Shown: in pieces, positions 43,844-50,424 of the stretch
Numbering within the stretch: position 1 is the first letter of the stretch
How the letters are laid out: each line of letters opens with the position of its first letter
NCBI GenBank assembly: GCA_007693485.1
Contig: REDM01000134.1
Coordinates: 1-50,424 of the forward strand
Direction of reading: 5' to 3'
Length of the DNA: 50,424 nucleotides
Source of the DNA: Spirochaetaceae bacterium
GTDB lineage: Bacteria > Spirochaetota > Spirochaetia > DSM-27196 > PWMO01
Translations under genes and position numbers: made by a program
Notes under the pieces: generated by a model
Told to the model about the DNA's origin: nothing
Seen by the model: only the letters and a program-made list of their open reading frames with translations
Database searches by the model: none

Positions 43844-45059
43844 CGGAGCCTCCTGAGGTAGTGTTCGAGGATTCCGCGCCGGAGGGCGGCCCCATCAGTT
43901 CGAGAAACCGTGCGAAAATCCAGCGCGAGTCGAAGGGACCCGGAGCGCTCTCCGGGTGGAACTGCGCCGAGGCGACCCGCAGTGAATCGATCCGGATGCC
44001 TTCAACGGTCTGGTCGTTTGCGTTTCGAAACCAGACGGTGGCGTTGGCCGGAAGGGTGGACTCGTCCACGCTGAACCCGTGGTTCTGCGACGTCACAAAC
44101 ACCTTGCCGCTCTCTTCGTCGCGCACCGGATGATTGACGCCGTGATGGCCGAACTTCATCTTGAAGGTCTTTGCTCCCACCGCCTCGGCGATCAGCTGAT
44201 GCCCGAGACAGATCCCGAAGACCGGCATCGTTCCAATGCAGGCGCGTACCGTCCGGATCTGTTCGGCCAGAACGGCCGGATCTCCAGGACCGTTGGAAAC
44301 AAGCAGGGCATCCGGGGCAATGGCGCGAAGCTCGGACTCGTTCGCTCCGCTGGGAAAGAGGGTAACCCGGCAACCAAGCGCCACGAGCTCGCGGACAATG
44401 TTTGCCTTGAGCCCGCAGTCGAGCAGTACGATGTGGGGTGCCCCGGTTGGATTCACTTCTACCGGATCGCTCGATCCTACGTCCCCAATGAGGTTTCGGC
44501 CCTCCATGTCCGGGAACGCGTGCAGGTAGTCAACCACACCCCGCAGCCACTCATCGGAAACGCCGGCGTTCGGCTTCCAGCGCGCAGCGCCCTCCGGCGC
44601 AGCGACGATGATGCCGCGGCGACTGCCAGCGTCCCGCAGATGCAGGGTCAGCGCCCGCGTGTCGACATCGGTAATGCCGGGGGTGCGGTTCTCGTGAAGA
44701 AAGGTGTCCAGGCTGCCCCGCCCTTCGGGCACCGGCCCGTCATAGACGCTGCGCAGCACAAAACCGGCGGCTTTCACGCGCGGTCGATTCGAGTCGCGTT
44801 CGGGACCGGTCTCGCTCCACTCGGGGTCACAGCCGTAGTTGCCGACGTGCGGATAGGTCATGACCACCAGCTGCCCGGTATAGGATGGATCGGTGAGCAC
44901 TTCGTGGTAGCCCGACATGGCGGTGTTGAAGACAACCTCACCCACCCCACGTTCCCGTGGCGTGTTGGGGTCGAGTTGATCGAGCGATGGTGGTTGAGCT
45001 CCCCACCAGCGTCCCGGGAAGAGCGTCGCGTCGTCAAGGACGAGCAGAGCCGTGACCAT
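43827..45059 (-). CDS. carA: Carbamoyl-phosphate synthase small (glutaminase) subunit
   Basis: 410 aa, some 25-30 longer than usual, partly from an insert after residue ~80 ([14 protein letters not shown]) and a Gly/Ser/Ala tail. N-terminal CPSase_sm_chain domain ([46 protein letters not shown]). The class-I amidotransferase has nucleophile Cys in FGICLGHQL and His/Glu in [10 protein letters not shown]. It supplies ammonia from glutamine to CarB. CAGGACGG precedes the ATG. The 80-bp gap upstream (45060-45140) is GC-rich with no clear promoter or pyrimidine attenuator. It lies just below the tRNA terminator, so it should have its own promoter. Confidence 0.96.
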   Translation of the reverse strand: MVTALLVLDDATLFPGRWWGAQPPSLDQLDPNTPRERGVGEVVFNTAMSGYHEVLTDPSYTGQLVVMTYPHVGNYGCDPEWSETGPERDSNRPRVKAAGFVLRSVYDGPVPEGRGSLDTFLHENRTPGITDVDTRALTLHLRDAGSRRGIIVAAPEGAARWKPNAGVSDEWLRGVVDYLHAFPDMEGRNLIGDVGSSDPVEVNPTGAPHIVLLDCGLKANIVRELVALGCRVTLFPSGANESELRAIAPDALLVSNGPGDPAVLAEQIRTVRACIGTMPVFGICLGHQLIAEAVGAKTFKMKFGHHGVNHPVRDEESGKVFVTSQNHGFSVDESTLPANATVWFRNANDQTVEGIRIDSLRVASAQFHPESAPGPFDSRWIFARFLELMGPPSGAESSNTTSGGSGAGAT

Positions 45060-45140
45060 AGAACCGTCCTGCCGTTGCCGTTTTGCGCCCGCCGGAGCGC
45101 CGACGGCCGTTTCCGTCCGACGTACACAGGTTCGGGCTAG

Positions 45141-45167
45141 AAAAAAGCCGGCGCAACGGCCGGCTTT
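45141..45167 (-). terminator. Intrinsic terminator after the tRNA-Gln/tRNA-Glu genes
   Basis: On the minus strand AAAGCCGGC-CGTTGC-GCCGGC followed by six T: arms 45159-45167 and 45144-45152, T-run 45141-45146. It ends 7 nt after the tRNA-Glu 3' end and separates the tRNA unit from carA. Confidence 0.9.
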
Positions 45168-45173
45168 GGTGAG

Positions 45174-45245
45174 TAGCCCCTAGGGGAATCGAACCCCTCT
45201 TTAAAGACTGAGAATCTTTCGTCCTAGCCGATAGACGAAGGGGCC
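45174..45245 (-). tRNA. tRNA-Glu (anticodon CTC)
   Basis: 72 nt, minus strand: acceptor GGCCCCT/AGGGGCT with G-U at 1-72, D-arm with CTATCGGCTAGGAC, anticodon arm AAAGA-TTCTCAG-TCTTT giving CTC, T-arm GAGGGG-TTCGATT-CCCCT, discriminator A. No encoded CCA. Seven bases separate it from the upstream tRNA-Gln, so they are processed from one transcript. Confidence 0.95.
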
Positions 45246-45252
45246 ATATCAG

Positions 45253-45323
45253 CTTCCCGGGGAGGACTTGAACCCCCACCAGCAGAGCCAGAATCTGCGG
45301 TGCTACCATTACACCACCGGGAA
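45253..45323 (-). tRNA. tRNA-Gln (anticodon CTG)
   Basis: 71 nt, minus strand: acceptor TTCCCGG/CCGGGAA, D-arm GTAATGGTAGCAC, anticodon arm GCAGA-TTCTGGC-TCTGC giving CTG, T-arm GGGGG-TTCAAGT-CCTCC with one G-U pair, discriminator G. Second tRNA-Gln isoacceptor of the window; together with the TTG gene it covers both Gln codons. Confidence 0.95.
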
Positions 45324-45336
45324 TCGCACGAAAAGG

Positions 45337-45365
45337 ACGCTACTATGTTTCGCACCGAGTGTCAA
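45337..45365 (-). promoter_or_regulatory. Promoter of the tRNA-Gln-tRNA-Glu unit
   Basis: Minus strand TTGACA (45360-45365), 17-bp spacer, TAGCGT (45337-45342). The predicted start is near 45330, 7 nt before the mature tRNA 5' end. A copy of a 30-bp repeat with an A-tract lies 10 bp upstream. Confidence 0.65.
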
Positions 45366-45375
45366 CACCATCGAC

Positions 45376-45405
45376 TGTTCCAAAGCCTGTGCATTTTTTC
45401 GTCAG
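45376..45405. repeat. 30-bp repeat, copy 1, directly after the antiporter stop
   Basis: Plus strand begins TGTTCCAAAG, then CCTGTGC, then ATTTTTTCGTCAG. It matches copy 2 (47311-47340) at 26 of 30 positions. It lies two bases past the antiporter stop codon and ten bases before the tRNA -35 box. Read on the plus strand it encodes CSKACAFFRQ, with no start codon in that frame nearby. Confidence 0.6.
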
Positions 45406-45407
45406 AC

Positions 45408-46628
45408 TCACTCGGCCAGCGCAGCGCCCTCTTCATCATCGGCCGGGAGTGGCGCTCCGAGCAGCCCGGTACCGAAGGTACGGATCAACCAGAGCCCCAG
45501 CGGAGCGGTGAGAAGGATTGCAAGCACCGCCACGGAAAGAATAACCTCGCCGCCGGCCATCCCAATCGACAACGGTACCGCACCCAGCGCCGCCTGCACG
45601 GTTGCCTTTGGCAGGTAGGAAAACACACAGAAGAGCCGCTCCCCGGCGCTGAATCCCGAGAACAACGTGGCAAGCAACACCCCGACGGATCGAGCGACAA
45701 GCCCCACGGCGATCGTGGCAACGCCCGCAAGACCAACCGAGAGCGCGTGCTCCGGATTGACCGCGGTGCCGATGAGCACAAAGAGCACGATTTCCGCGAT
45801 GACCCACGCCTTCCCCAGCTTTCCCGCGAGTTCGTGCGCAACCGACTCCGCGCGTTCGAGCAGCACAAACCCCACGGTCATTACGCCGAGCAGGGCCGCC
45901 AGATGAACCGCATGACCAATTTCCACCAGCATGATGGCTGCGGCGACAAGGAGCAGGAACTTCTCGGTTGCCCGGATTGACTCTGCGTGCCGCCGGAACC
46001 ACCACGCAAGCACGAACCCCACGACACCCCCGGCAACCACCGCCCCGACGATCTGCAGAGGAATAGAGGCAAGAGCCAGGCCAACTTCAGCGGTGCTGTC
46101 ACCGGCCGCATTCACAAATACCGTGAACAGCGTAATGGCGATGACGTCGTCGACGCTCGCGCCGGCAAGTATGGTGGTTGGCACTTCGTTGCGCTTCCCG
46201 TAGCCACCTTCCATGAGAACGATCATCGAAGGAACCACAACGGCAGGCGAGACCGCTGCAAGCAGAAATGCCGCCGCACCCGCACTGACCCACTCGAAGC
46301 CCCAGAAATGGCGAAATACCAGCATCAGCACCCCGCCCTCCAGGAGGCACGGTACTACCGCCAGAAGCAACGCGGTGACTCCGGAGCGCTTCAGCGCCGA
46401 TGTCCGGATGCCAAGCCCCGCACGCAACAGAATTACCACCAGGGCCATGGAACGCAGCATGGGAGAGAGATCGCCAAACAGCGGCGGTGCGTAGGCGCGA
46501 ACCAGCGGTCCCGCCGCTACCCCCACGAGCAGCATGCCGAGAACCGAGGGAAGTCTCACGCGGGAGAAGAGCCTCCCACCAACCCAGCCGCCCGCGAGCA
46601 ACAGAACCAGCAACAGGTTGATGGTCAT
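45408..46628 (-). CDS. Cation/proton antiporter (NhaP/Kef-type, CPA superfamily)
   Basis: 406 aa with about 11-12 hydrophobic segments; Na+/H+ exchanger fold throughout. Half-sites: a glycine/proline-rich first helix pair (GGWVGGRLFSRVRLPSVLGMLLVGVAAGPLV), an AVSPAVVVPSMIVLMEGG stretch and ILAGASVDDVIAITLFTVF, whose double Asp is the ion-binding site of electrogenic CPA2-like transporters. There is no C-terminal TrkA-N/RCK domain, so not a full KefB/C. The ion (Na+ or K+) cannot be told. Lies 6 bp downstream of apt, transcribed with it. Confidence 0.85.
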   Translation of the reverse strand: MTINLLLVLLLAGGWVGGRLFSRVRLPSVLGMLLVGVAAGPLVRAYAPPLFGDLSPMLRSMALVVILLRAGLGIRTSALKRSGVTALLLAVVPCLLEGGVLMLVFRHFWGFEWVSAGAAAFLLAAVSPAVVVPSMIVLMEGGYGKRNEVPTTILAGASVDDVIAITLFTVFVNAAGDSTAEVGLALASIPLQIVGAVVAGGVVGFVLAWWFRRHAESIRATEKFLLLVAAAIMLVEIGHAVHLAALLGVMTVGFVLLERAESVAHELAGKLGKAWVIAEIVLFVLIGTAVNPEHALSVGLAGVATIAVGLVARSVGVLLATLFSGFSAGERLFCVFSYLPKATVQAALGAVPLSIGMAGGEVILSVAVLAILLTAPLGLWLIRTFGTGLLGAPLPADDEEGAALAE

Positions 46629-46634
46629 GGCGGA

Positions 46635-47177
46635 TTACTCGACGTGTTCGCTCTGGTAGTTGATCAGGGTGAAGATGTCACGGCCTTTGAGCACGTTCTG
46701 GTAGTTGAGAAAGGGAAGTCCGATCACGGCAAAGATCCCGGCGACCGTCGCACCGGCTTCGGTCAGGATGTCCGCAGCGGCTTTGAGTGTACCACCCGTT
46801 GCGATCAGGTCGTCGACAATCAGCACCTTCTGGCCCGCTTTGACGTCGGCACGGTGCACCTCCACCGTATCCTGGCCGTACTCGAGCGCGAAACTGCGCT
46901 TGATGGTTCGGCCGGGGAGCTTTCCGTTCTTGCGCACGAGGATGAGCGGAAGTCCCATACGGTAGGCCAGCGGCGACGCAAACACAAACCCGCGGGCATC
47001 AATCGCCGCGATGGCTCCGAGATCGGCGTTTCGATACCGCTCCTCGGCCACATTGATGCAGTGTTGGAACGCCTCCGGATGGATGAGAATGCCGGTCACG
47101 TCGTAAAACAGAATACCAGGCTTGGGGAAATCGGGGATCTTTCGAATAACCGAGTCGATATCAAAGTGTGACGCCAT
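46635..47177 (-). CDS. apt: Adenine phosphoribosyltransferase
   Basis: 180 aa, standard. Typical N-terminus VIRKIPDFPKPGILFYDVTGIL, AIDARGFVFASPLAYRMGLPLILVRKNGKLPG, and the PRPP-binding motif VLIVDDLIATGGTLKAA. It salvages adenine to AMP. The ATG at 47177 has AAGGATGG six bases before it; the ATG at 47186 directly abuts AGAAAGG with no spacing and is less likely. It has its own promoter and leads the apt-antiporter pair. Confidence 0.97.
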   Translation of the reverse strand: MASHFDIDSVIRKIPDFPKPGILFYDVTGILIHPEAFQHCINVAEERYRNADLGAIAAIDARGFVFASPLAYRMGLPLILVRKNGKLPGRTIKRSFALEYGQDTVEVHRADVKAGQKVLIVDDLIATGGTLKAAADILTEAGATVAGIFAVIGLPFLNYQNVLKGRDIFTLINYQSEHVE

Positions 47178-47234
47178 GCGATCCATCCTTTCTGCGGGAG
47201 CAGATACCGGTAACGCCCGGTGGCCTTGGCGCGA

Positions 47235-47263
47235 AGCCTACCGGAGTTCCGATGAGGTGTCAA
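47235..47263 (-). promoter_or_regulatory. apt promoter
   Basis: Minus strand TTGACA (47258-47263), 17-bp spacer, TAGGCT (47235-47240). Start near 47228 leaves a ~50-nt leader. The region between this promoter and the upstream stop (47264-47340) holds the second 30-bp repeat and otherwise nothing recognised. Confidence 0.65.
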
Positions 47264-47310
47264 TCAAGCGAGCCCCTCCTGCCGGCCACGGGATTCGCGC
47301 GTTGCCCGTG

Positions 47311-47340
47311 TGTTCCAAAGGCTGTGCTTTTTTTCGGCAA
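47311..47340. repeat. 30-bp repeat, copy 2, directly after the outer-membrane protein stop
   Basis: Plus strand begins TGTTCCAAAG, then GCTGTGC, then TTTTTTTCGGCAA. It abuts the stop codon of the 47341-48105 gene. Plus-strand reading encodes CSKGCAFFRQ. Compared with copy 1, three of the four differences that fall within those ten codons are at third positions. Confidence 0.6.
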
Positions 47341-48105
47341 TCAGAACCGCCAGTCTACCAGAAGCAGGTTTCGCACCCCATTGTCGGCGTCCGGTCGGAT
47401 GATGAAGTCAAACTGATACCGAAACGCGACGACCTCCGACGGGCGAAAGGCAGCCCCGGTTATCAGACTGTACGTTGTGTCAGATCCGTCGGCCCAGCCG
47501 GCGCCGTCGCCCAGATCCACGGTTCCGCCGAGTTTCACCGCCACCGCGTCGGTTACCGCGTAGTCGCCCTCGATCCAGGTGGAGTGACTCAGATCGCCAT
47601 CATTGTCCAGTCCGGTATACCATGTGGCCTGCAGGCCGAAGCCACGGGGAAAGGCGATTCGTCCGCCAAGCGACCCCACCACGTAGGCAACGTCATCCGA
47701 CGGTTCCAACCGACCTCGCAGGCCGCCCCCCACGCGATACCGACTCGTTTCGTAATGAAGCTGCAGGTCCCCCTCGTGCACCAGCGATCCGGACTCCCGA
47801 AACCCGGCTCCATAGCTGATGATGGAGTAGAGCCTCGGAGAGAGCAGCAGAACGGGTCCCAGGTGGGCCATGGTGAGCGAGCGAGACTCCCCGAATCGGT
47901 TCCCGACTTCGTTTCGCAACTTGACCTGCAGCAGCACGCGATCGGCTACGAGCGGAGCCAGAAAGACGTTCTCGAGCCGGGTCTCAAAGCTCCCGTCGAA
48001 ATTGTTTTCCACGGAAAAACTGGAAATATTGCGGAAATCCGTCGCAGCCAGCGACCCGGTCGCAGCCACAACCATCAGTGCACCGACTAACCATTGTTTT
48101 GTCAC
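47341..48105 (-). CDS. Small outer-membrane beta-barrel-like protein
   Basis: 254 aa. Signal peptide MTKQWLVGALMVVAATGSLAA, then alternating amphipathic strands (SFETRLENVFLAPLVADRVLLQVKLRNEVG; LQLHYETSRYRVGGGLRGRLE; VAYVVGSLGGRIAFPRGFGLQATWY) and a terminal strand ending WRF, the C-terminal aromatic expected of BAM substrates. GTG start with AAGGAG upstream, overlapping the glycosyltransferase stop by 4 bp (GTGA). The pairing with a HEAT-GT2 gene recalls YaiO-type outer membrane partners of polysaccharide synthases, which is an inference from context. Followed directly by the 30-bp repeat. Confidence 0.7.
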   Translation of the reverse strand: MTKQWLVGALMVVAATGSLAATDFRNISSFSVENNFDGSFETRLENVFLAPLVADRVLLQVKLRNEVGNRFGESRSLTMAHLGPVLLLSPRLYSIISYGAGFRESGSLVHEGDLQLHYETSRYRVGGGLRGRLEPSDDVAYVVGSLGGRIAFPRGFGLQATWYTGLDNDGDLSHSTWIEGDYAVTDAVAVKLGGTVDLGDGAGWADGSDTTYSLITGAAFRPSEVVAFRYQFDFIIRPDADNGVRNLLLVDWRF

Positions 48106-50424
48106 GTTTTTGACTCCTTTTTTGAAAATCCCCGTCGCCGCATCACACCCCATCCGGTTGTTCCGCGCAGCACACTCAGGTACGCCCGCAACCGGACCGC
48201 GCTTGCAAGCTGTCGGTACCCGAGGTTCTCCACCAGCGAAATCCACACCATGGCGAGTCGTCCTCCCACGGTAAACACGCGTCGGCGGTATTCCACCAGC
48301 TGGACGGAGACCATCGAGACCAGCATTCCCAGCGGAATGCTTGCCACCGCGGCCGCAATTGCCGCTTCCTGCGACACGACCCCCGCCGAGAGCCCCAAAA
48401 GCAGCACGAGATACCCCTGCACCTCGATCCAGGGTCCCAGCAGTTCAAAAAGATAATAATACGGAAGTGCGATCAAACCAACCCGCCCGTAGCGCCGGCG
48501 AAACGCCATGTGAGCGTGGAAGAGCAGGATATCAATGAGACCGCGCTGCCATCGATCGCGCTGTGCCGTAAACACTCTCACTGTCTCCGGAACCTCGGTC
48601 CAGCAGTTGGCGTTCGCGGCGTATTGCACCACGCCCCGTTCGCCACGATCGTAGCGGTTGCGTCGCACCCGAACTACCAGCTCCATGTCCTCGGCCACCG
48701 TATCCTTCTCGTACTGCTCGCTGCCGGTGAGGTAACCGTGCGCCGCGACCACCTCCTTGACCCGAAACAGCCCGAATGCACCGGAGATGATGAGGAGCGA
48801 ATCGATCCCCGCCCAGCCGGTGCGGCCGCTCATGAACGACCGGATGTACTCAACCATCTGAAATCGGGCCAGTCGGTTCCTGGGGAGTCCGACCTGCTCG
48901 ATCACCCCCATCTCAACGCGGCAACCGTTCACCGGCAGGATATTACCGCCGGCTGCGACTACGGGGTGCTCGCTGTCGATCATGCCCGCGGCAAGCTCGA
49001 GCAGGGCGTCCGGTTCGAGCAGGGAGTCTGCGTCTATGGCGGCAAAGTACTCTTTCTGAGAGGCGTTAATGCCAACGTTCAGCGAGTCGGCCTTTCCGCC
49101 GTTTGATTTATCCACCACAATCAAACCCGGAAGCCGGGAGGATCCGTACACACCGCGCACGGTTTTGGTCGCCAGATGGGGGGTGATCTCTCGACCGGTT
49201 CGCTCGAGCTCAAAGTGCTCAACCAGGCGATGCAGGGTATCGTCCGGCGAACCATCGTTCACCACAATCACCTCAAAGTCCGGGTAGTTGAGGTTCAGCA
49301 GTGCGGTGACGCTCTCAACAATGGTTTCCTGCTCGTTGTACGCAGGGGCGATGATACTGATCGACGGAAGCATGCGCGGAGCAAAGAGCAGCGAGTGGGT
49401 TCGCAACTCTGCCGCCCGTTGCTGCCGGATCACGCATGCTACCGCAATGAGCAGAAGAGTGAGATAGATCGTATTCAGGACGAAGGCGTATCCGGCGAAC
49501 GCCCAGAGGAACCCGCTGAGGTACGAAATGAAGGTGCCACCGGAAATTTCTCCCCGAACAAACCAAGCCCAGGCCAGATATCCCGCCAACGGGAGCACCG
49601 TTACCGAAGCCAAGGCGACCACAACAATCCGGCGCCGGGGATTCTCCGCCTTGCGGGAACCTCGTTGATGATCGAGCACCACGCGATCGATACCCAGCTC
49701 CGCGAGAACCTCATCATCCGCGTGCAGCGCGTACTCGCTGTGAAGCCACGGATCGGTTCGCACCGTCTCGCCGATCAACGCGGTGATGGAGTCGCGCTGC
49801 GCGTGATCGGTGGTTCGATTCAACAACAACAGGATGCCATTCGCCTGCCGGGTTCGCAGAATGTCACCGACCAGCGCCTCGGCATCCTGCCACTGTTCCC
49901 GCAGTGCAACCGTGACCACGTACTCTACACGGGACGCCAGCGTTCGAGCCAATCCCGTACGGAGCGCGGGCGCGTTGCCGGCCGCCCGATACCGCTCGAT
50001 CACCACGGGCAAGAGCCACGGATTCCGCGTAACCATCTCGGAGAGCGTTGCCACCGCCGTCTCGCCGATTGGATCATCCGAAAGAAATGAGATCAGCTCA
50101 TCGATACTCTGCTCCGACGGCCGCTTGCCAATCGCCTCGATCGCGAGCCGACGAAAGACGGGATCGTCGCGGAATCGGCCGAGATCTTCTCCCGCGGGTG
50201 AACGGAAGTGCGTCACCAGTGCCCGGTATGCGTCTCGGGCCACGCCGCGCTCGGCGGAGCCAACGAGGTGGCGCAGATAAGCCTGCAGCTCCGCGGTGGG
50301 GGTTCGGGCGGCAAGTGCAATGAATACTCGTTGCACTTCGGATTCGCTGCGCTCTCGCATCGTCGGGAGGAACTGCAGAAGGTCGAAACCCAATTGGCCG
50401 AGCAGTGCCGCAACCCGTCGTCCG
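48102..50424 (-). CDS. Membrane GT2 glycosyltransferase with N-terminal HEAT-like repeats (5' end outside window)
   Basis: At least 773 codons in the window; the frame stays open to its edge, so the start is beyond 50424 (the in-frame TTG at 50393 is not a convincing start). The N-terminal third is HEAT/armadillo-like (LQAYLRHLVGSAERGVARDAYRALVTHFR; RLAIEAIGKRPSEQSIDELISFLSDDPIGETAVATLSEMV). Two membrane helices follow, then a GT2 catalytic domain with VVNDGSPDDTL, AIDADSLLEPDALL, EDMELVVRVRR and QRDRWQRGL (the QxxRW motif), then C-terminal helices. This set defines processive synthases such as poly-N-acetylglucosamine or cellulose-like enzymes; the polymer is unknown. Overlaps the beta-barrel gene. 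Confidence 0.85.
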   Translation of the reverse strand, partial: GRRVAALLGQLGFDLLQFLPTMRERSESEVQRVFIALAARTPTAELQAYLRHLVGSAERGVARDAYRALVTHFRSPAGEDLGRFRDDPVFRRLAIEAIGKRPSEQSIDELISFLSDDPIGETAVATLSEMVTRNPWLLPVVIERYRAAGNAPALRTGLARTLASRVEYVVTVALREQWQDAEALVGDILRTRQANGILLLLNRTTDHAQRDSITALIGETVRTDPWLHSEYALHADDEVLAELGIDRVVLDHQRGSRKAENPRRRIVVVALASVTVLPLAGYLAWAWFVRGEISGGTFISYLSGFLWAFAGYAFVLNTIYLTLLLIAVACVIRQQRAAELRTHSLLFAPRMLPSISIIAPAYNEQETIVESVTALLNLNYPDFEVIVVNDGSPDDTLHRLVEHFELERTGREITPHLATKTVRGVYGSSRLPGLIVVDKSNGGKADSLNVGINASQKEYFAAIDADSLLEPDALLELAAGMIDSEHPVVAAGGNILPVNGCRVEMGVIEQVGLPRNRLARFQMVEYIRSFMSGRTGWAGIDSLLIISGAFGLFRVKEVVAAHGYLTGSEQYEKDTVAEDMELVVRVRRNRYDRGERGVVQYAANANCWTEVPETVRVFTAQRDRWQRGLIDILLFHAHMAFRRRYGRVGLIALPYYYLFELLGPWIEVQGYLVLLLGLSAGVVSQEAAIAAAVASIPLGMLVSMVSVQLVEYRRRVFTVGGRLAMVWISLVENLGYRQLASAVRLRAYLSVLRGTTGWGVMRRRGFSKKESKT

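Noticed and set aside
44079-45140. 353-codon plus-strand open frame opposite carA
   Set aside because: Shadow of carA; low-complexity basic product.
45060-45140. Pyrimidine-type attenuator or PyrR site upstream of carA
   Set aside because: No T-tailed hairpin, leader ORF or recognisable anti-antiterminator in the 80-bp gap; the T-tailed hairpin at 45141 belongs to the tRNA transcript.
1-50424. CRISPR arrays, insertion sequences, phage or toxin-antitoxin genes
   Set aside because: No regularly spaced repeats, transposase or integrase motifs, or typical small toxin pairs were seen anywhere in the window.

Overview
The window looks like chromosomal core DNA from a free-living spirochaete (Spirochaetota, Spirochaeta-like, high GC). 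The evidence is a DUF115/MptE-like flagellar glycosylation-type protein, SpoVG, a probable DUF5312-type protein, and the housekeeping order rplU-prp-rpmA-obgE-nadD-yqeK-LCP-rsfS. I see no prophage, insertion sequence, plasmid gene or CRISPR array. Coding density is very high, most genes lie on the minus strand, and many are translationally coupled by 1-44 bp overlaps.

Layout. 1-3336 (+): a membrane-anchored PpiD/SurA-type prolyl isomerase and a DUF115 protein. 3317-14407 (-): lepA, and upstream of it a sensory operon led by a promoter at 14379-14407: STAS protein, CheA, CheR, CheB, a hybrid histidine kinase, a CheY-like regulator and a second hybrid kinase. It has no CheW and no receptor. 14425-22641 (-): a cell-envelope and tRNA/translation block with an HtrA-like lipoprotein, a TPR protein, FtsH, TilS, Pth, ribosomal protein L25/CTC and tRNA-Gln(UUG). 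22758-23414: SpoVG facing away from a tiny, extremely acidic, apparently leaderless ORF. 23381-28133 (-): the rplU...rsfS ribosome-assembly/NAD/cell-wall cluster. 28227-38770 (-): gltBD behind a sigma-54 type promoter, argS, pgeF and a spirochaete protein of unknown function. 38816-40659 (+): citramalate synthase CimA. 40613-45323 (-): carB, carA, tRNA-Glu(CUC) and tRNA-Gln(CUG). 45408-50424 (-): a cation/proton antiporter, adenine phosphoribosyltransferase, a small beta-barrel-like outer membrane protein and a HEAT-repeat GT2 glycosyltransferase that runs off the window end.

The strongest non-coding signal is upstream of cimA. A 31-codon leader peptide carries four consecutive Ile codons. 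Those codons sit in the loop of a protective hairpin, which competes with an antiterminator, which in turn competes with a strong intrinsic terminator 32 bp before the cimA start codon. CimA opens the pyruvate (citramalate) route to isoleucine, so the codon content matches the end product. This is a complete ribosome-mediated attenuator, and its leader peptide appears to start at or next to the transcription start site.

Other notable signals are a 30-bp repeat placed directly after two stop codons (both copies would encode CSK[A/G]CAFFRQ on the plus strand), three promoters placed so that the start codon coincides with the transcription start, an NtrC-like palindrome overlapping the gltB start site, a pth gene without a conventional start codon where one is expected, and a Prp protease gene next to an rpmA gene that lacks the leader Prp normally removes. 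All functional calls rest on reading motifs in the translated sequence; no database search was run.
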